DNA from: Silurus meridionalis | Lineage: Eukaryota > Chordata > Actinopteri > Siluriformes > Siluridae | DNA length: 64,000 nucleotides | Reading direction: 5' to 3' | Assembly: GCF_014805685.1 (NCBI RefSeq) | Contig: NC_060909.1 | Span: 1,125,792 to 1,189,791 of the forward strand | Shown: in pieces, positions 23,119 to 36,544 of the stretch | Layout: every line of letters starts with the position of its first letter | How positions within the stretch are numbered: position 1 is the first letter of the stretch | Notes under the pieces: generated by a model | What the model was told of the DNA's origin: nothing | What the model saw: the letters and a program-made list of their open reading frames with translations, nothing else | Database searches by the model: none | Translations under genes and position numbers: made by a program

Positions 23119-25687
23119 GACACAAAATTAAAGCAGAGGTCAACAGATAAAATGTTTTGGCGCACAGGAAAGTAGAAGTGAATCTTCTATGAATTTGACT
23201 TTTTCCCTCGGTTTTATTCCAGCTTCCTTGTTCTGATTATTTTTAATGCCTGGTGTTACCTGCTCTAGTGGAGATCCTCAGCAACACGACAGCACTTTCT
23301 CTGCTTAAATAACTTCCCTTCCTCATGAGGAAAAGCCAAACTGCTCCAGTCAGGAGTTAATCTAGCAGCATGCTAAGTGCTGCAGAAAAGTGAGTAATGC
23401 TGTAAGGATTAGCGAGATTAAGTTCTTTCTGTGCTGCAGATTCCTGACGAGGATTCCAGCAAAGATCTCAAGCAGATGGAAGCTGATACGTGTGTTGTTG
23501 GCCTTGTTGTCTGCTCGGCCTGTGTGCATGTGGGAACAGAGTGGCCTAGTTTTATCATGACTGATTGCTCCTCGTAGGATTTCACACCAAGACTGAAGTT
23601 GGAGAAGTTCAGGCTCTGACAGACGCTTTGTTGTGTTAATGGTGACTGGTATCAGAGTAACTAGTAGATGTAAAGACCTTCCAAAGATAAAAAGACATCA
23701 CAACATTTATGGCATTCACATCACTCATGGTTCCACAAAATATAGAATAAATAAGAATATATGAAGAAGAGAAATGGAGCGTTTCTCAGATCAGAAATAA
23801 AAACTTCTCAAAACTACTCGTTCAGCCTCCAGATCGTCATCGCTTGTGCACATACTGTAATAAAAGCAATTTTTAACAAATTGCAAATTCTTTGGTGCAT
23901 TTATTTTAATGGATTGTGTACGAGTGTCTGCTGTTTCCCACATTATTAATTATTTATGTTCATGTTGATTAAAATATATTAAACTGGTTTCATCTGAATA
24001 GTTTTAACCCCCAAAACATTCAGGAATCAGTTGATTGTAAAAGTCTTTAAATGCAAAATGTTTAAACGAGTTTTCATCGTCTGTGAGTCTTAAACTTCTA
24101 TTCTATTCTTTTCTTTGTGAATGTGTTGAATTGATGAAATGTGCAGATGAATCTTGAACGTCACTAATGAAGGCGAGCGAACGGCATCAGATCAACCAAT
24201 GACCAACAAGTTCTCTAAAACAGGTCAAAGGTGAATCTCGTGAACCTTCAATTAGCGACAAACAGCAAAACACACAATTATAATTTCTGAAGAACCAGGA
24301 AACGAACAAACACTAATACAGTAGAGTAAAAGTGTGAATCCTGTCCGGTGTCTTACAATCAATAATAAATCAAATATACAATCAAATAAACACATTTGTG
24401 CTGCTGAAACTCAGAAAAACTGTAATTAAAATTCGTCTCTGGTTTTCAAAATGTGACTGAATAAATGTATATGAGTGAAAAAAATGGGACACAGAACATC
24501 TCTTGGATCATCAGTCAGACCTGAAATAACATGTTCAGCTACAGGGGTATAAAGTGAGAGATGAGCACAAATCTCAGTCCTGACTGATGATTTTCAGTGT
24601 AATGTCACCAATTCAAAATGCAAGACAACAGATGAGTGGTGTAGATAAGAAAAGTCCAAAGAGGAGAAACGTACAGACGTGTAGCTGCCTGATGCCATTA
24701 AGGTACAAAAGGAGAAACAAAACATCAACATCGTCAACCTTCCTGACAGAAGTGCAGGACTTCCAGCACTGTCCATGACATGGCTGTGTGTTTGTGGAGA
24801 AATAGAGTAACGAAGTGACAGGACAAGGACAAGAGGAATGAAATACTGAAGCCAGACACCTGCTGTTGGAGAGGCAGATGGGCCTGTAGAGAGCTGCATT
24901 TCCTGAGCCACCTGCAGTTCAGCAAAATGAACTCTCAGAACCACAGACTCTTAAAGCACCCAGATATTACTGTCATTCCTTTAAGTAAATCGTATTATAT
25001 AGTGATTATATCTGTATGTATACAATCAATTATATATGGCGGGTAATGATGTCATCTTTTTTCCCCCAAATAATGACAATTATTCCTCAATATAATGAAG
25101 AAAACTAGAGAAGTTCATCAAAACAAACCCTGATGTTGGCTTGACAAAGAAAAGGAAAAAAAGATATAACTTATAAAAGGATAAACAGACAGACAGATAA
25201 AGAAAGAAGTTGTGACAGGGCAGACAGACAGACAGACAGACAGACAGACAGGTAGAAATAAAATAGAAACAAACCTGATTTGAAAATGATTCTGTCTGTA
25301 AATCACAACCCGACCTGCTCTAGAAGATGAAATGAATTGATGAAGTGAAAGTATAGTACAGGTACAGTATAGTGCAGGTACAACACATCTTCAGCACATT
25401 AGAATGGTAATTCCACTCTGTATCCAGTAGCGTTTAACTCCAGACTGCATCAAAGATCTCACACATTCTGCTGTCATCCAGCTAAAATGTAATTTCACTG
25501 TCATCCTGCAGGGGGAGCTATTGAATTAGAAGTGTGATGAAGCCAGCCAGTGAAAGTTTCATTTGGTTTATTCCTCAAAAACAGTCGCTGATCATCCAGA
25601 AAACACCACACAGTATCACAATTTGCACAATTAGTCCAGAAAGTTCTGATCTAGAGCGGAGAACACTGAAATGCTGTGTGTTAGACA
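23119..25687. other. Intergenic, nothing recognised
   Basis: Moderately AT-rich sequence with a short CAGA tetranucleotide tract at about 25220-25252. No ORF resembles a known protein. Confidence 0.35.
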
Positions 25688-26165
25688 CTATACAGGCAAA
25701 ACTATTAAGACACCCGACTTTTCCAGCCAGATGTGGTTCTTCCACAGCCAGATGTGGTTCTTCCCCAAACTGTTAACAAAAATTTGTATAGGACTTCTTT
25801 GAATGCAGTAGGATGAAAAATCCCCTTTACCTGATCTAAAAGAGACCCAAACATGTTCCAGCATCACAATGTGCATGAAGATACACTTTAAATGGGTGGA
25901 AATGGAAGATCTCCTGCTACTGAGCTCTGATCTCAACCGTATTAAACACCTATGGGATGAATGTAAATGCTGACTGCACCCCAACATCTCATCATCTCAC
26001 CTACATCAGTACCTGACGTTTCTAACACCCTGTCAACACAGAATGAGCACAAACCTCCACAAGAACAACTTCTTACACCAGTAAATGGAGATTGATTGTG
26101 AAATGAGATGTTCAAAAGCACAATCTTATAGTCAGGTGTTCAAAAACATTTGGCCATATAGTGTA
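25688..26165 (+). mobile_element. Tc1-derived non-autonomous element, copy D (near full length)
   Basis: Left end ACACTATACAGGCAAAACTA and right end AACATTTGGCCATATAGTGT form the terminal inverted repeat. The interior encodes in one frame SDLNRIKHLWDEC, the relic of the Tc1 SPDLNPIEHLWDE motif that carries the catalytic glutamate. It has an internal duplication of CCAGATGTGGTTCTT. Confidence 0.85.
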
Positions 26166-26285
26166 GTTTATTCAGGGCAGCACAAAAAAATGGCATTAAT
26201 ATAAAAGTAGAATTGTAATGAAGATATCTGGAAGCTGAAACGGATGTCAAATTGACCTGCATACAAACATGGATTTTATTGCACT

Positions 26286-26288
<3 letters not shown>

Positions 26289-26335
<47 letters not shown>
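26289..26335. repeat. (CA)n microsatellite
   Basis: Pure CA run downstream of the SLC22 gene. Confidence 0.95.
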
Positions 26336-26336
<1 letters not shown>

Positions 26337-26972
26337 CAAATATATATAAAACAAATAGCATGCAGTTCCCATGTTGCACCAGACTGGATTAAAGAATCAG
26401 ACTGATACAACAAAACCGGTTCACATTTTTAAAAGACACCAAAAAAAAGAAGAATCAAGGCAAAGATTTTGTGCCAAATGAAGATGAAGATCACTGTTAT
26501 TGTTAGTGAATCTCAGCAGATACTCAGAGTGCACTAATCCACGTGACCGTTATCTCATTATAACACTTACCTTCTTCCTTCAGTGCACACTATGGCACAG
26601 CGAGAGCACAGGAGCACAGATACATGAACACGGAGTTGTTTGTATAAACAATGTGAGCACCTTTCAGTTCCATGTAATGAAGCCCCAGAAGAACAAGGTG
26701 ATAAGATGCATTCAATGAAAGCCATGAGACCAGCTAAGTAAACAAGGAGCAGCTCTCATGTGATCTTTGGCTTCATTGAAAACAAACAAGTTCAAACTGA
26801 GGCTTTTACGAAGAAACAGTGAAAAATGGAAGTGTGACGGCTCAGAGGAACCTGGAGAAGAATTTATCACAGCACACACTGAGTTTGAAGAAGAATATTT
26901 GCTCAAAGGTGGGAAAGAGCATGTCATGATTGAAGATGGACGTCATTATTTTAAAGACATATCATAAAATAA

Positions 26973-26978
26973 TTTATT
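26973..26978 (-). terminator. slc22a31: Candidate poly(A) signal of the SLC22 gene
   Basis: TTTATT on the plus strand is AATAAA on the minus strand, about 155 bases after the stop codon at 27134. Plausible position; not confirmed by RNA. Confidence 0.45.
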
Positions 26979-27133
26979 TAATAGTAACAATATATTTATA
27001 TGTAGCTTCACACACCAAGTCTATCCTGGCCATGAGTAGCTCCACCTCCTGCAGTTGGAAAAAGCAAAACTCTAGATTAATTTGTTGCACTTTAAAACCC
27101 AACAGTCACCAGTGTGAAGACTGTATCCGTCTG

Positions 27134-30100
27134 CTATGAGGAGACATTGTGATCTTCCTGAGAAGTTCCGTTACTCTGCAGCAGCGGCGGCTGAGACTCC
27201 ACCGTGATCCTGTACGGCACGGTGTCCTGCGAGAGCATCTTCCTGGTGGTGCTGAGCAGGCGTGAGTAGTTCTCCGGGTCGTACTGAGAAGTTGGATGGT
27301 GGCAGCGGAGCAGTGGGAGATCATCCCTCTCTCTCCTGGAGAGGAAGAGAGGAGGTCGGCGCAGACTCTCTCCGTCTCTCAGGGAGTCGGCCAGGGCTTT
27401 GCGCTTGCTCTCAGGAAGGAGCATGATGCAGAGCACAGAGAGCACGGCGAACGAGGCGAACACCACGTGGTGCAGGAAGTAGCCCCCGTTGTTCTGCAGC
27501 TCCATCAGGGATGAGGCGGCGGTGCCCACGCTGCCAGCAGCCATCACCAGACCCAGAGTGCCGCCCCTGAGACAGACGGAAAAGTCATGAGGGAGACAGA
27601 CTGGAACTTTCAAATGTTTCCGTTTCATCTGCGCTATCACTTACCGCACAACAGTCGGCATGACTTCACTGGCGAAGAAAACACTGAGCATCGCCAGAGC
27701 CTGAGAGGAGAGAAGTCCCACGAACGACAGCACCAGCACCAGTCCTCCATGCAGGACTGTAAGAACATTACGTGGATTTATGTATCAGTTATACACATAA
27801 TTAGGACAGATACTAGGTGGTATCAAAACATTTTGAGACTAGTTTTGTAACACGCCAACAGATGGCAGCACAAGGCTGAACACACAGTCACAGGGAGCAC
27901 CGACAAAAGACATCGTTCTGTGCAACTGGTGCTATTCTGACCACATGCGTTACCACAGCTGCTATTCTGACCACGTGCATACCCCATCGGCCGGAAACAA
28001 CATGATCTCACTTCCGCAACACCAGATTTTTAACATTTTTAAAGAACCAGGTTATTCTGACTGTGAGTGTGGTCTTGTGTGAAACGGTAACGATGATGAT
28101 GATGATGATGATTATTATTATTATTACATTGCGTGAGGGCCAGCAGAAGCAGTGATGATAGGCCTGTGATGATTGCAGCTAGCAGCAAAATTCCTCTCCG
28201 GCCCAGCCGGTCAGCAGACACGCACAGGAGACCGCAGGCCACGGCTCCTGTCAGAGCTCGCAGGAAATAGACGAAGTAGAAGTGAGTAGAATAGCTGTGG
28301 AGGTTCCGAGTGAAACAGTACTGTATCCCTGTGCTTAGGAAACTGTGGAGTGGATAGAAAACATCACACACTTCATTAGCAATGGCTTCATACTCATTAA
28401 CTACTCATGCACACTAAATAAAAACAAATACTCCATGTAAAATAGTTCTTTATTACAAATAAAAAAAATGTAAGAATCATGAAAATATGCTAATTTAAAT
28501 ACTATATGACTATATTCATTATATTAATCAATATTGAGGAAAATAAAAACCAAACTGAAACAAAATGTAACACTCCAAATAAAAAAAATAAAATAACAGT
28601 TACATCCAAAATGAATAAAAAAGTCACTAAACATTATAAACAGCATGTAGTGTCAGTAATTCGACTCTAGAGGCCGCTCTCGTAGTTTATAACGCAATCC
28701 GGAAAAACTATCTCTGTGTATATTTGCAGACAGTCGACGGTTCCAGCAATCAACTATCGGTGAAAATTAATCAGCAAAACTGATGAATCGATCGACCTCC
28801 AAATATCACACGCGTGAAGTTTGTCCTGATGGCTTTTTGTTATATGGCAGAACAACAATGTCCTATTTAAATATGGGCAGGCAATCACAAGAATGTTTAG
28901 GATGTAAGGTTGTTAGTACGTGATAATCCAGGGCTCGGTGTGATAGATGAAGAAGGTCCTGAGGTGAAGCGGAGATCATTTTAAAGGGTCTCACACCTAG
29001 CCCTGATTATCACCTTATACTATGCTCACCTCCCAGAATGGAGGAGTTCAAGCTGTTATTGATTATTTGCAGAGCGAAACTGACTGAATAGATCAAAATA
29101 ACATGTCACTTACAGGGTGAATGTCAGGATGAGACAGTTCCTCCAGATAACTCTGGTGTGCCAGAGTTCGAAGATGTGGTGGTACTTTGGTTGGGGGTCT
29201 TCTGGGAACGCCACGTCTATCTCTAAAAAAACGATAATAGAGAGAAGCACGATCACAGATTCAGCCAGAATTCACTGATGTACTCAGACATATGCTGCAT
29301 TCCTGCCCACATTTGTTTCGAGTGACATGAGATCAGATTTTTTCTGTGATCATCATCCTCATAGTGTCTTAAGAACATCTCTTCTTTGAATAGCATGCAC
29401 ATGTAACCATCAATATCCTTCAGCCTGCAGAAAAGGGGCGATTTCCTCAATGTCTGTCTGATTTTTTTAAAATAAATGTTTCCTACAGAACCGCTGAAGT
29501 GTGTGTTTACTGATTATAACTCTGTGCTGATGCCGAAAAAAAAACTCTCTTTCAGCTTCTCCCATCAGGGGGCGCCACAGCGAATCATCCGCATGTTTGA
29601 TTTGGCATGTTTTTACGCTGGATGCTCTTCCTAACGCAACCCTCCCCATTTATCTGGGCTTGGGACCGGCACTAAGAGTGGCTGGGGTTGGTTTACGAGG
29701 ATTGAACCCGGGCTGCAGCGGTGAGAGCACCGCATCCTAACCACTAGACCACCAGGAGTTCCTAAATCCTAAATGAAGCAGGATTTATCAAAACCCTCCA
29801 CATCCATTTTATGCGGAATGCTTTCTACGTTTATTCTCGCGATCTGAAATTTTTAGTTCTTTTTTAAGGTGGCGCTAAAACGCCGTCGTACTACTGACCT
29901 TGTTTGTTTCTATGCTGCAATTTCATATGGCATTTTCTTACACGTTCCTACAGGAAGATCAAAACAGAAGTCTCTAAATAGAATTTGTCATCTGACTCTC
30001 TGCCTTCATTTTCAGTTCCTTGAATTCCTGCCTGAACTCATAAGAAATACGAGATAACGTGTAAAAACAGTAAAGATGTTTTGCGTCCAGGAGTGACGCA

Positions 30101-30370
30101 ACTTCACACGTACCCGTCAGAAGAGTCTCGGCTGGGTAGATCTCATCCCTCATACACACTCCGTTCCGGGTGGAGAACAGCTGTAGGCATCTCTTGGCCT
30201 GAGGAATCTGAGATGTGGCCAGAAGCCAGCGTGGAGACTCGGGAAACACAGAGGGCCAGCTGTTCAAACATACAAGCGTGCTATTCATTTACTACAGCAA
30301 ATGTCATCGACAAGTCAGCGTACGGTAACACAAGACACACATTACAACACATACCACACATACAAGTCTC

Positions 30371-30402
<32 letters not shown>

Positions 30403-33400
30403 AAAAGTGTGCACGGTTGTGTCGAGTAAAAAAATACAGACATTTATGTAGCGAATACAGACGAATAAAGTGACACAAACACTATAATGTACTCAAGCAG
30501 ATATTAAACATCAGCAGGTCACTTGCTCAAAATAAAGGGGACTAAAATGAGCATTTTATAATAAATACTAGCACCTGATATTGTACAGCAGGGTTCAGAA
30601 GGGTTACAGCAGGGTTCCCCAGACTACTGCCTGTAGGCTGAATACAGCACCTACAGCCCCCACATTCGGAACGGACCTCTGAATAACCCCAAAGACATAT
30701 TTTAAAAACGCAATTTTTCAAAATATTTTTTACTCGTATTATATCTGTATTTGATAATAACGGTTGGCCTTCCAACTAAAATATGCCTTAGTTATTAATG
30801 GAGGTCGAGGCACAGATAGTTGATCGCTGCAACTATCGTCTACCAACAAAAATCCATACTGATAGTTTTTCCGGTTTCCAGTCCGCAGTCATTACGAGAG
30901 CGGCCTCTAGAGGCGAATCACTGACGCCACGTTCTGTATGTAAAGCTGCGCACTGCAGGGAAAGTGCTAGATATTTATTATTTATATCATTATATTTATT
31001 TATAGATTTATTCATATATATTTCCGGTAACACATATCTCATGATTCATTGCTGTTTTTTTTTATTTTGGTTATAAAAGTTCACTATTATTTTACATACA
31101 GTGTTTGTTTTTTATCCAGTATCCAGTATTTTATTCATTAATCATTAACCAGTAGCTATTTGTTAGATTATTATAACTATTATTTGTTATTATTCATTCT
31201 TAGGAGGTGAAGCTGGAGGTAGCAGAGCTGAAGATGCTGAGAAATGAGTTTATTAGAGGGACAACACATGTTGGACGTTTTGGAGACAAGGTGAGGGAGG
31301 TGAGATTGAGATGGTTTGGTAGGAGAATGCTGAGGATGGAGACACCAGGAAGGAGGAAAAGAGGAAGACCAAGGAGGAGGTTTATGGATGTGGTGAGTGA
31401 AGACATGCAGGTAGTTGGTGTGAAAGAGGCAGATGTAGAGGACAGGGGGGGGATGGAGACGGATGATCCGCTGTGGCGGATTAGTGTGTGTGTGTGTGTG
31501 TGTGTGTGTGATTCTCACCACCAGTAAGACAGCAACAGCAGTAGAGGAACTGTAGCCACAGCCTGAAGCACAGACCACTCACTGCACAGCACAGCCAGGC
31601 CCGGGAGCATGAGCTCAGCAATCACGGAGAAGAAACCGCTCACCATGGACACCATGAGCCTGTGAGGAGGATCACACACCTCCAGACCTGCAGCATTCAC
31701 ACCAAGAGGAAAAAACTTATAAAAAAAACAATTAAAGGGAACTCTTTTCATAGACAGAATTCAATTGGTCCTTGAGGTGTTTAAGAATAAATAAATCATT
31801 AACCAAAAAAATCAAATCAACAATAAAATTCGGCTGGTAAACTGGGAACAATAGATACATTTTACTGGTGTTCCACAACATGTGTATGAGAACTGACTGC
31901 AGCTGGAACGAACGTCACCATGATAATACTTTACATACACATACGAGGTTTCGAGACTAGTTTTGTAACACGCTTTGCCAGCAGTGCACAAGCCACGACC
32001 GCCACCTGCATCCTGTACGGCAAGAAAACAGGCACGCCGTCGTCTGCCACGCCTCTCCAGGGAAACTCGGGCGGGCGTTAGAACAGTCCAGACGATCTTC
32101 ACGTGAGATTTGAACATGCGGCGTGTTGCTTCCCAGTTCATCCCCAGGCTGCTGTCCAAGGAGCAGAAGGAACCCCGGGCCGAAGTCTGACAAGAACTCC
32201 GTGCCCGTCCTTCATGTCGAGGATCATTACGGGTGAAACGCGGGAGTTAGGGGACGACCCTAAAACCAAGCAACAGTCTTCACAGCTCATCATCTCCACA
32301 ACCAAAAAAAGCGGCGGCAGGTCCACAGCTCGAAAAAGTGCATGATCATCGTTAAAATCTTTGCAATGTGTTTGTTACGTCACACTTAATTCATATAGAA
32401 AATATATTATTTATATAAAATATAGTCTTAATTATAGAAGTTCTTCCACCCGGGGTCTCAGGAGGATAAATCACAGTGGTGAAGGCATTGGACCCTAAAT
32501 CAGAGGGTCACAAGTTCAAATCCCAGCACCACCAAGCTGCCACTGCTGGGCCCTTGAGGAAGGTCTTTAAAAAAGTGCATTATGGGTAAAACACATGGCA
32601 CATCATTTAGAAAAACAACACTTTCATAACTTCAGATGTCTAATAGATCGAATCAAAAGCAATGAATTTTACTCATCATAACAGATTTATAGCAAACACA
32701 ACCTCAAGCACATGTGCCACTTTATACACACAAGTACTGGAACATCTGGATATTCCAGCCATTTTTAGCCCTTCTCCAAACTGTATCCAGATATTTGGAG
32801 GCACAATTGTATTGGACGTCTTCGGATGCAGGAGCATGAAATTTTCCCTTCATTCAAACTAGGAGACCCAAAACCTGTTCCAGGATGACAATACTCCTGT
32901 GCACAAAGCCAGCTCCATGAAGATCTACTTTCCATGGGTTGGAGTGGAAGATCTCCTGCTATAGATCTTCAACCCTACTGAACAATGATTGTGAACGCTG
33001 AAGCACCCCAGGCCTCCTCATCTTCATCAGCACCTGACTTTACTAACACCGTTGTGGCACAAATCTCCAAAAACAAGGTGGAGTATCTTCCCAGAAGAGT
33101 GGAGATTATTATAGCAGTAAATGGAGAGTAAATGTGGAAGTTTGGGCTCATATTTTTGAAGCTCTAATTCATCACATTATCCTTTAAACGTACATTTCAG
33201 CGAACATTTCAATGCACTGAAAGTTTTCTCAGATAAAAATCCCTCGGACTGAAATCCGTGCCATTGTTTGCTTGCAGTGCTCCGTGAATGAGAGCAGAAC
33301 TGTGTGAAATTCCTGAAGAGGAGTCTGGAAAGGAACTTCACTTTCTTCTCAGAATTTTTATCTGGACCGAATTCTTTTCTTATGACCTCGAAGGAATTTG

Positions 33401-34851
33401 GGCTTTAGGTGTGTATGTGCATGTTCATGATTCCTGCTTCTGGTTCCACCCTGTACCTCCTTCTCCTACGCACTTCAAAGCTCCACTTCACACAACCCCA
33501 GAACGTGTGGACTGCATGTATGAAAGGGCATTACACAGAGTTTCCTTAAGCCTTTTCCTCGAATGCAACTTCTGCTGGATGGAACAATCACCGGAAGGCC
33601 AAATTAGGAAAAACATAGCTTTCCAAAGGAAGTTTAGGATTAGAGAAAGCCTTGGAATTGCATTCTTGTTTACTGGAAGTGCAAATGAAGATCAATGTGG
33701 TTCGTGAGAACTTACAAGAGGATCATATAACAGCACGACAATCATGAAAACTAGTGGGAACAAATGATTCATAAAGTCTCCATTTGCTCATTAGAACCCA
33801 TAATAAGCTCCACTCTTCTGGGAAGATTTTTGCTCATTCACCTATAAGAGTGTAAGTAAAGTCAGGTACTGATCTCGAGGTGCAGTCAGTGTTCACATTC
33901 ATTATTCTATATCAGGAGATCTTCCACTCATACAACTCATGTGAAGCAGATCTTCATAGCCAATCACAATCCACTATTCACACCTGAACTCCTTCCAGCC
34001 AATCACAATCCACTATTCACACCTAAACTCCTTCCAGCCAATCACAATCCCCTATTCACACCTGAACTCCTTCCAGCCAATCACAATCCACTATTCACAC
34101 CTGAACTCCTTCCAGCCAATCACAATCCACTATTCACACCTGAACTCTTTCCAGCCAATCACAATCCACTATTCACACCTGAACTCCTTACAGCCAATCA
34201 CAATCCACTATTCACACCTGAACTCCTTCCAGCCAATCACAATCCATTATTCACACCGCCCACTGGGTAATAGAAAGACCTGTATGAAGTTTATTTTGAA
34301 TTTCCTCCTGGTTGGTTTGGTCAAGCTTCATTAGTTTTGAGCTCAGACTTCACCAATGTTCTAAAGATGTTGTTTATCATCATTTTGCTCCAAAACAAAC
34401 AAAGAAAACGTAACTTCTGCTGGTGCACTTCTGCAAATGTGCAAATTAACTTCATACAGAAATCTAACACACACAGGGAAAAAGGACAAAAGGCAAAAGT
34501 TACTGCTGCAGAGAAGAACCAGGGATTTGTAGTTCACAAGTGACTAGAACTCAGTGTTTACCCATAATGCAACGCTGCCATCTTTACATGTTCATGCTGA
34601 AACCAATTTCCTCCTTTGAAGCATAAACAGTCAATCAGTAGAACATGAATTCAGACAGGACGTGGTGAATAAACAGGACCTTCCTACTCCGCACCAACAT
34701 CCTGCTCTCTGATTACACAAACCAACCTGCAGCCATCTTCTGATGTCCTTCAACAGATTTCACCACGAAGAAAAAACCTGTCAACATCTCTTTATTACGT
34801 GCAACGATGATCTAACTAAAGGTGTGATCTCTTTATGTACACTACTACTGG

Positions 34852-34902
<51 letters not shown>

Positions 34903-35089
34903 GTTGACACAAGAAGCACTCATGTGGAACTCACGGCTGATGTAGGAGGAGAGGAAGACACCAGCGAGTGCGGCGCCTTGGCCCAGGCGGAGAAGCTGGA
35001 ACACCACGGAGCTGTTGGAGAAACACACAGAGACTCCAAAAAGGCCTGAGAAGGACACAGAGATCAGAAGAGTCTGGCGTCGTCCGAAC

Positions 35090-35144
<55 letters not shown>

Positions 35145-36476
35145 TGAGTTATGCCAATCCAAATGTATCTACAAACACCATGTAGAAAAACGATCGTTTC
35201 CACTACATGCTCCGAATCGCTCACCAGTCACACAGAGTCCCGAGCAGGACGTATCCCAGGATCCAGCCGGTCATGAAGCAGACGTGCTGCAGTGGAATCC
35301 TCCAGTAGTCCTTGCAAACCAGGTTCCACTGTGGACACCAGCGAAGAGGAGCAACTCAGATTAGGTATCTTTAAAGAGATACTCAGGGATTGTTTACCTC
35401 CTAAAGTTCATGACGCACGTTTATTGGAAATATCATCAATAAACAGGGTTATAGTGAGGTCATGTGACCTTCGACCTCATACACTGGTGCTGTTGGAAAC
35501 AATCAAGGGTCTGTTTTGATGGTCCTTATTGACGTTTTAACGTGTCAAAATTCATCACACGTCTGTTCAGGTTTCGAGGGTTGCCAAGTGCCTCTGAGCC
35601 ATAAATCTACAATCAGACAAAAAATCTGACACGTTTTTCTGCCTCACGTTTTTCTTTTTCTGAAGCAAAGAAAAAAAAACATCCAAATACTGCTACTGCT
35701 CTCCTATTGGCTGACACGGCTGGTGAACCCGGTGAGTGAATTTTCCACCTTATGAAGAACCCCAGATCACAGCACTGCCCCCCCCACAGGCTCGTACAGC
35801 AGGCACCAGGCACAATGGTGCATCAGTTCATCTGCTGCTCTTCTTACCCTGATGCACCATCACTCTGGAACAGGGTCAATCTGGACTTATCAGACCACAT
35901 GACCTTCTCCTATTGCTCCAGAGTCCAATCTTTATGCTCCCTAACAAACTGAAGCCTTTTTTCCAGATTAGCGTCAATGATAAGTGATTTTCTTAAAACT
36001 ACACAACAGTTCAGTCCCAATCCCTCGTGTTTCCTTCACATTGTGCGTGTGGAAATGTTCCTACTTTCACTATTAAACATAGTCGTGAGTTCTACTGATG
36101 TTTTTGTACAATTTGATTTCACCAGACGTTTAATCACGAATCATTCAAGATTTACTTCCGACCACGAAGATGATGGTTCCTCACGATCCTTCCAGTATTT
36201 AATAATGCACTGGACATTTCTTAACTCAATTTGAGTAGTTTCAGCAAATCTCCTTAGATGTTTTCTTTGCTCTACACACACCCATAATTTGACCCTCCTG
36301 AAATAGATGAACATCTTTTCCACGATCACAGGACGTGTCTTCTGACATGGTTGTTTAAGAAATGAGAAGCTGCTCACTGCATCATTTACAGTTAAATAAC
36401 TTGTTCATCAACATAATCGTCCATGCAGTAATGATCCAGTAGGGGGCGCTGATCTGTTTTCTTAGTTGAATCCAAT

Positions 36477-36544
<68 letters not shown>

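Noticed and set aside
29690..29765. Candidate tRNA-Glu gene on the minus strand
   Set aside because: Boxes A and B are recognisable, but the acceptor stem does not pair and the sequence runs into a retroposon tail; it is a SINE head.
33288..33707. 139-residue ORF in an SLC22 intron
   Set aside because: No recognisable domain, low-complexity-free but homologue-free by eye, and no exon signals; treated as chance.
33958..34257. Possible CRISPR-like array
   Set aside because: There are no unique spacers, only head-to-tail repeats, in a vertebrate genome; it is a minisatellite.
33941..34270. Protein-like 13-residue tandem repeat (ANHNPLFTPELLP)
   Set aside because: The unit is 39 bases, so an open frame is expected by chance; it lies in an intron, antisense to the SLC22 gene.
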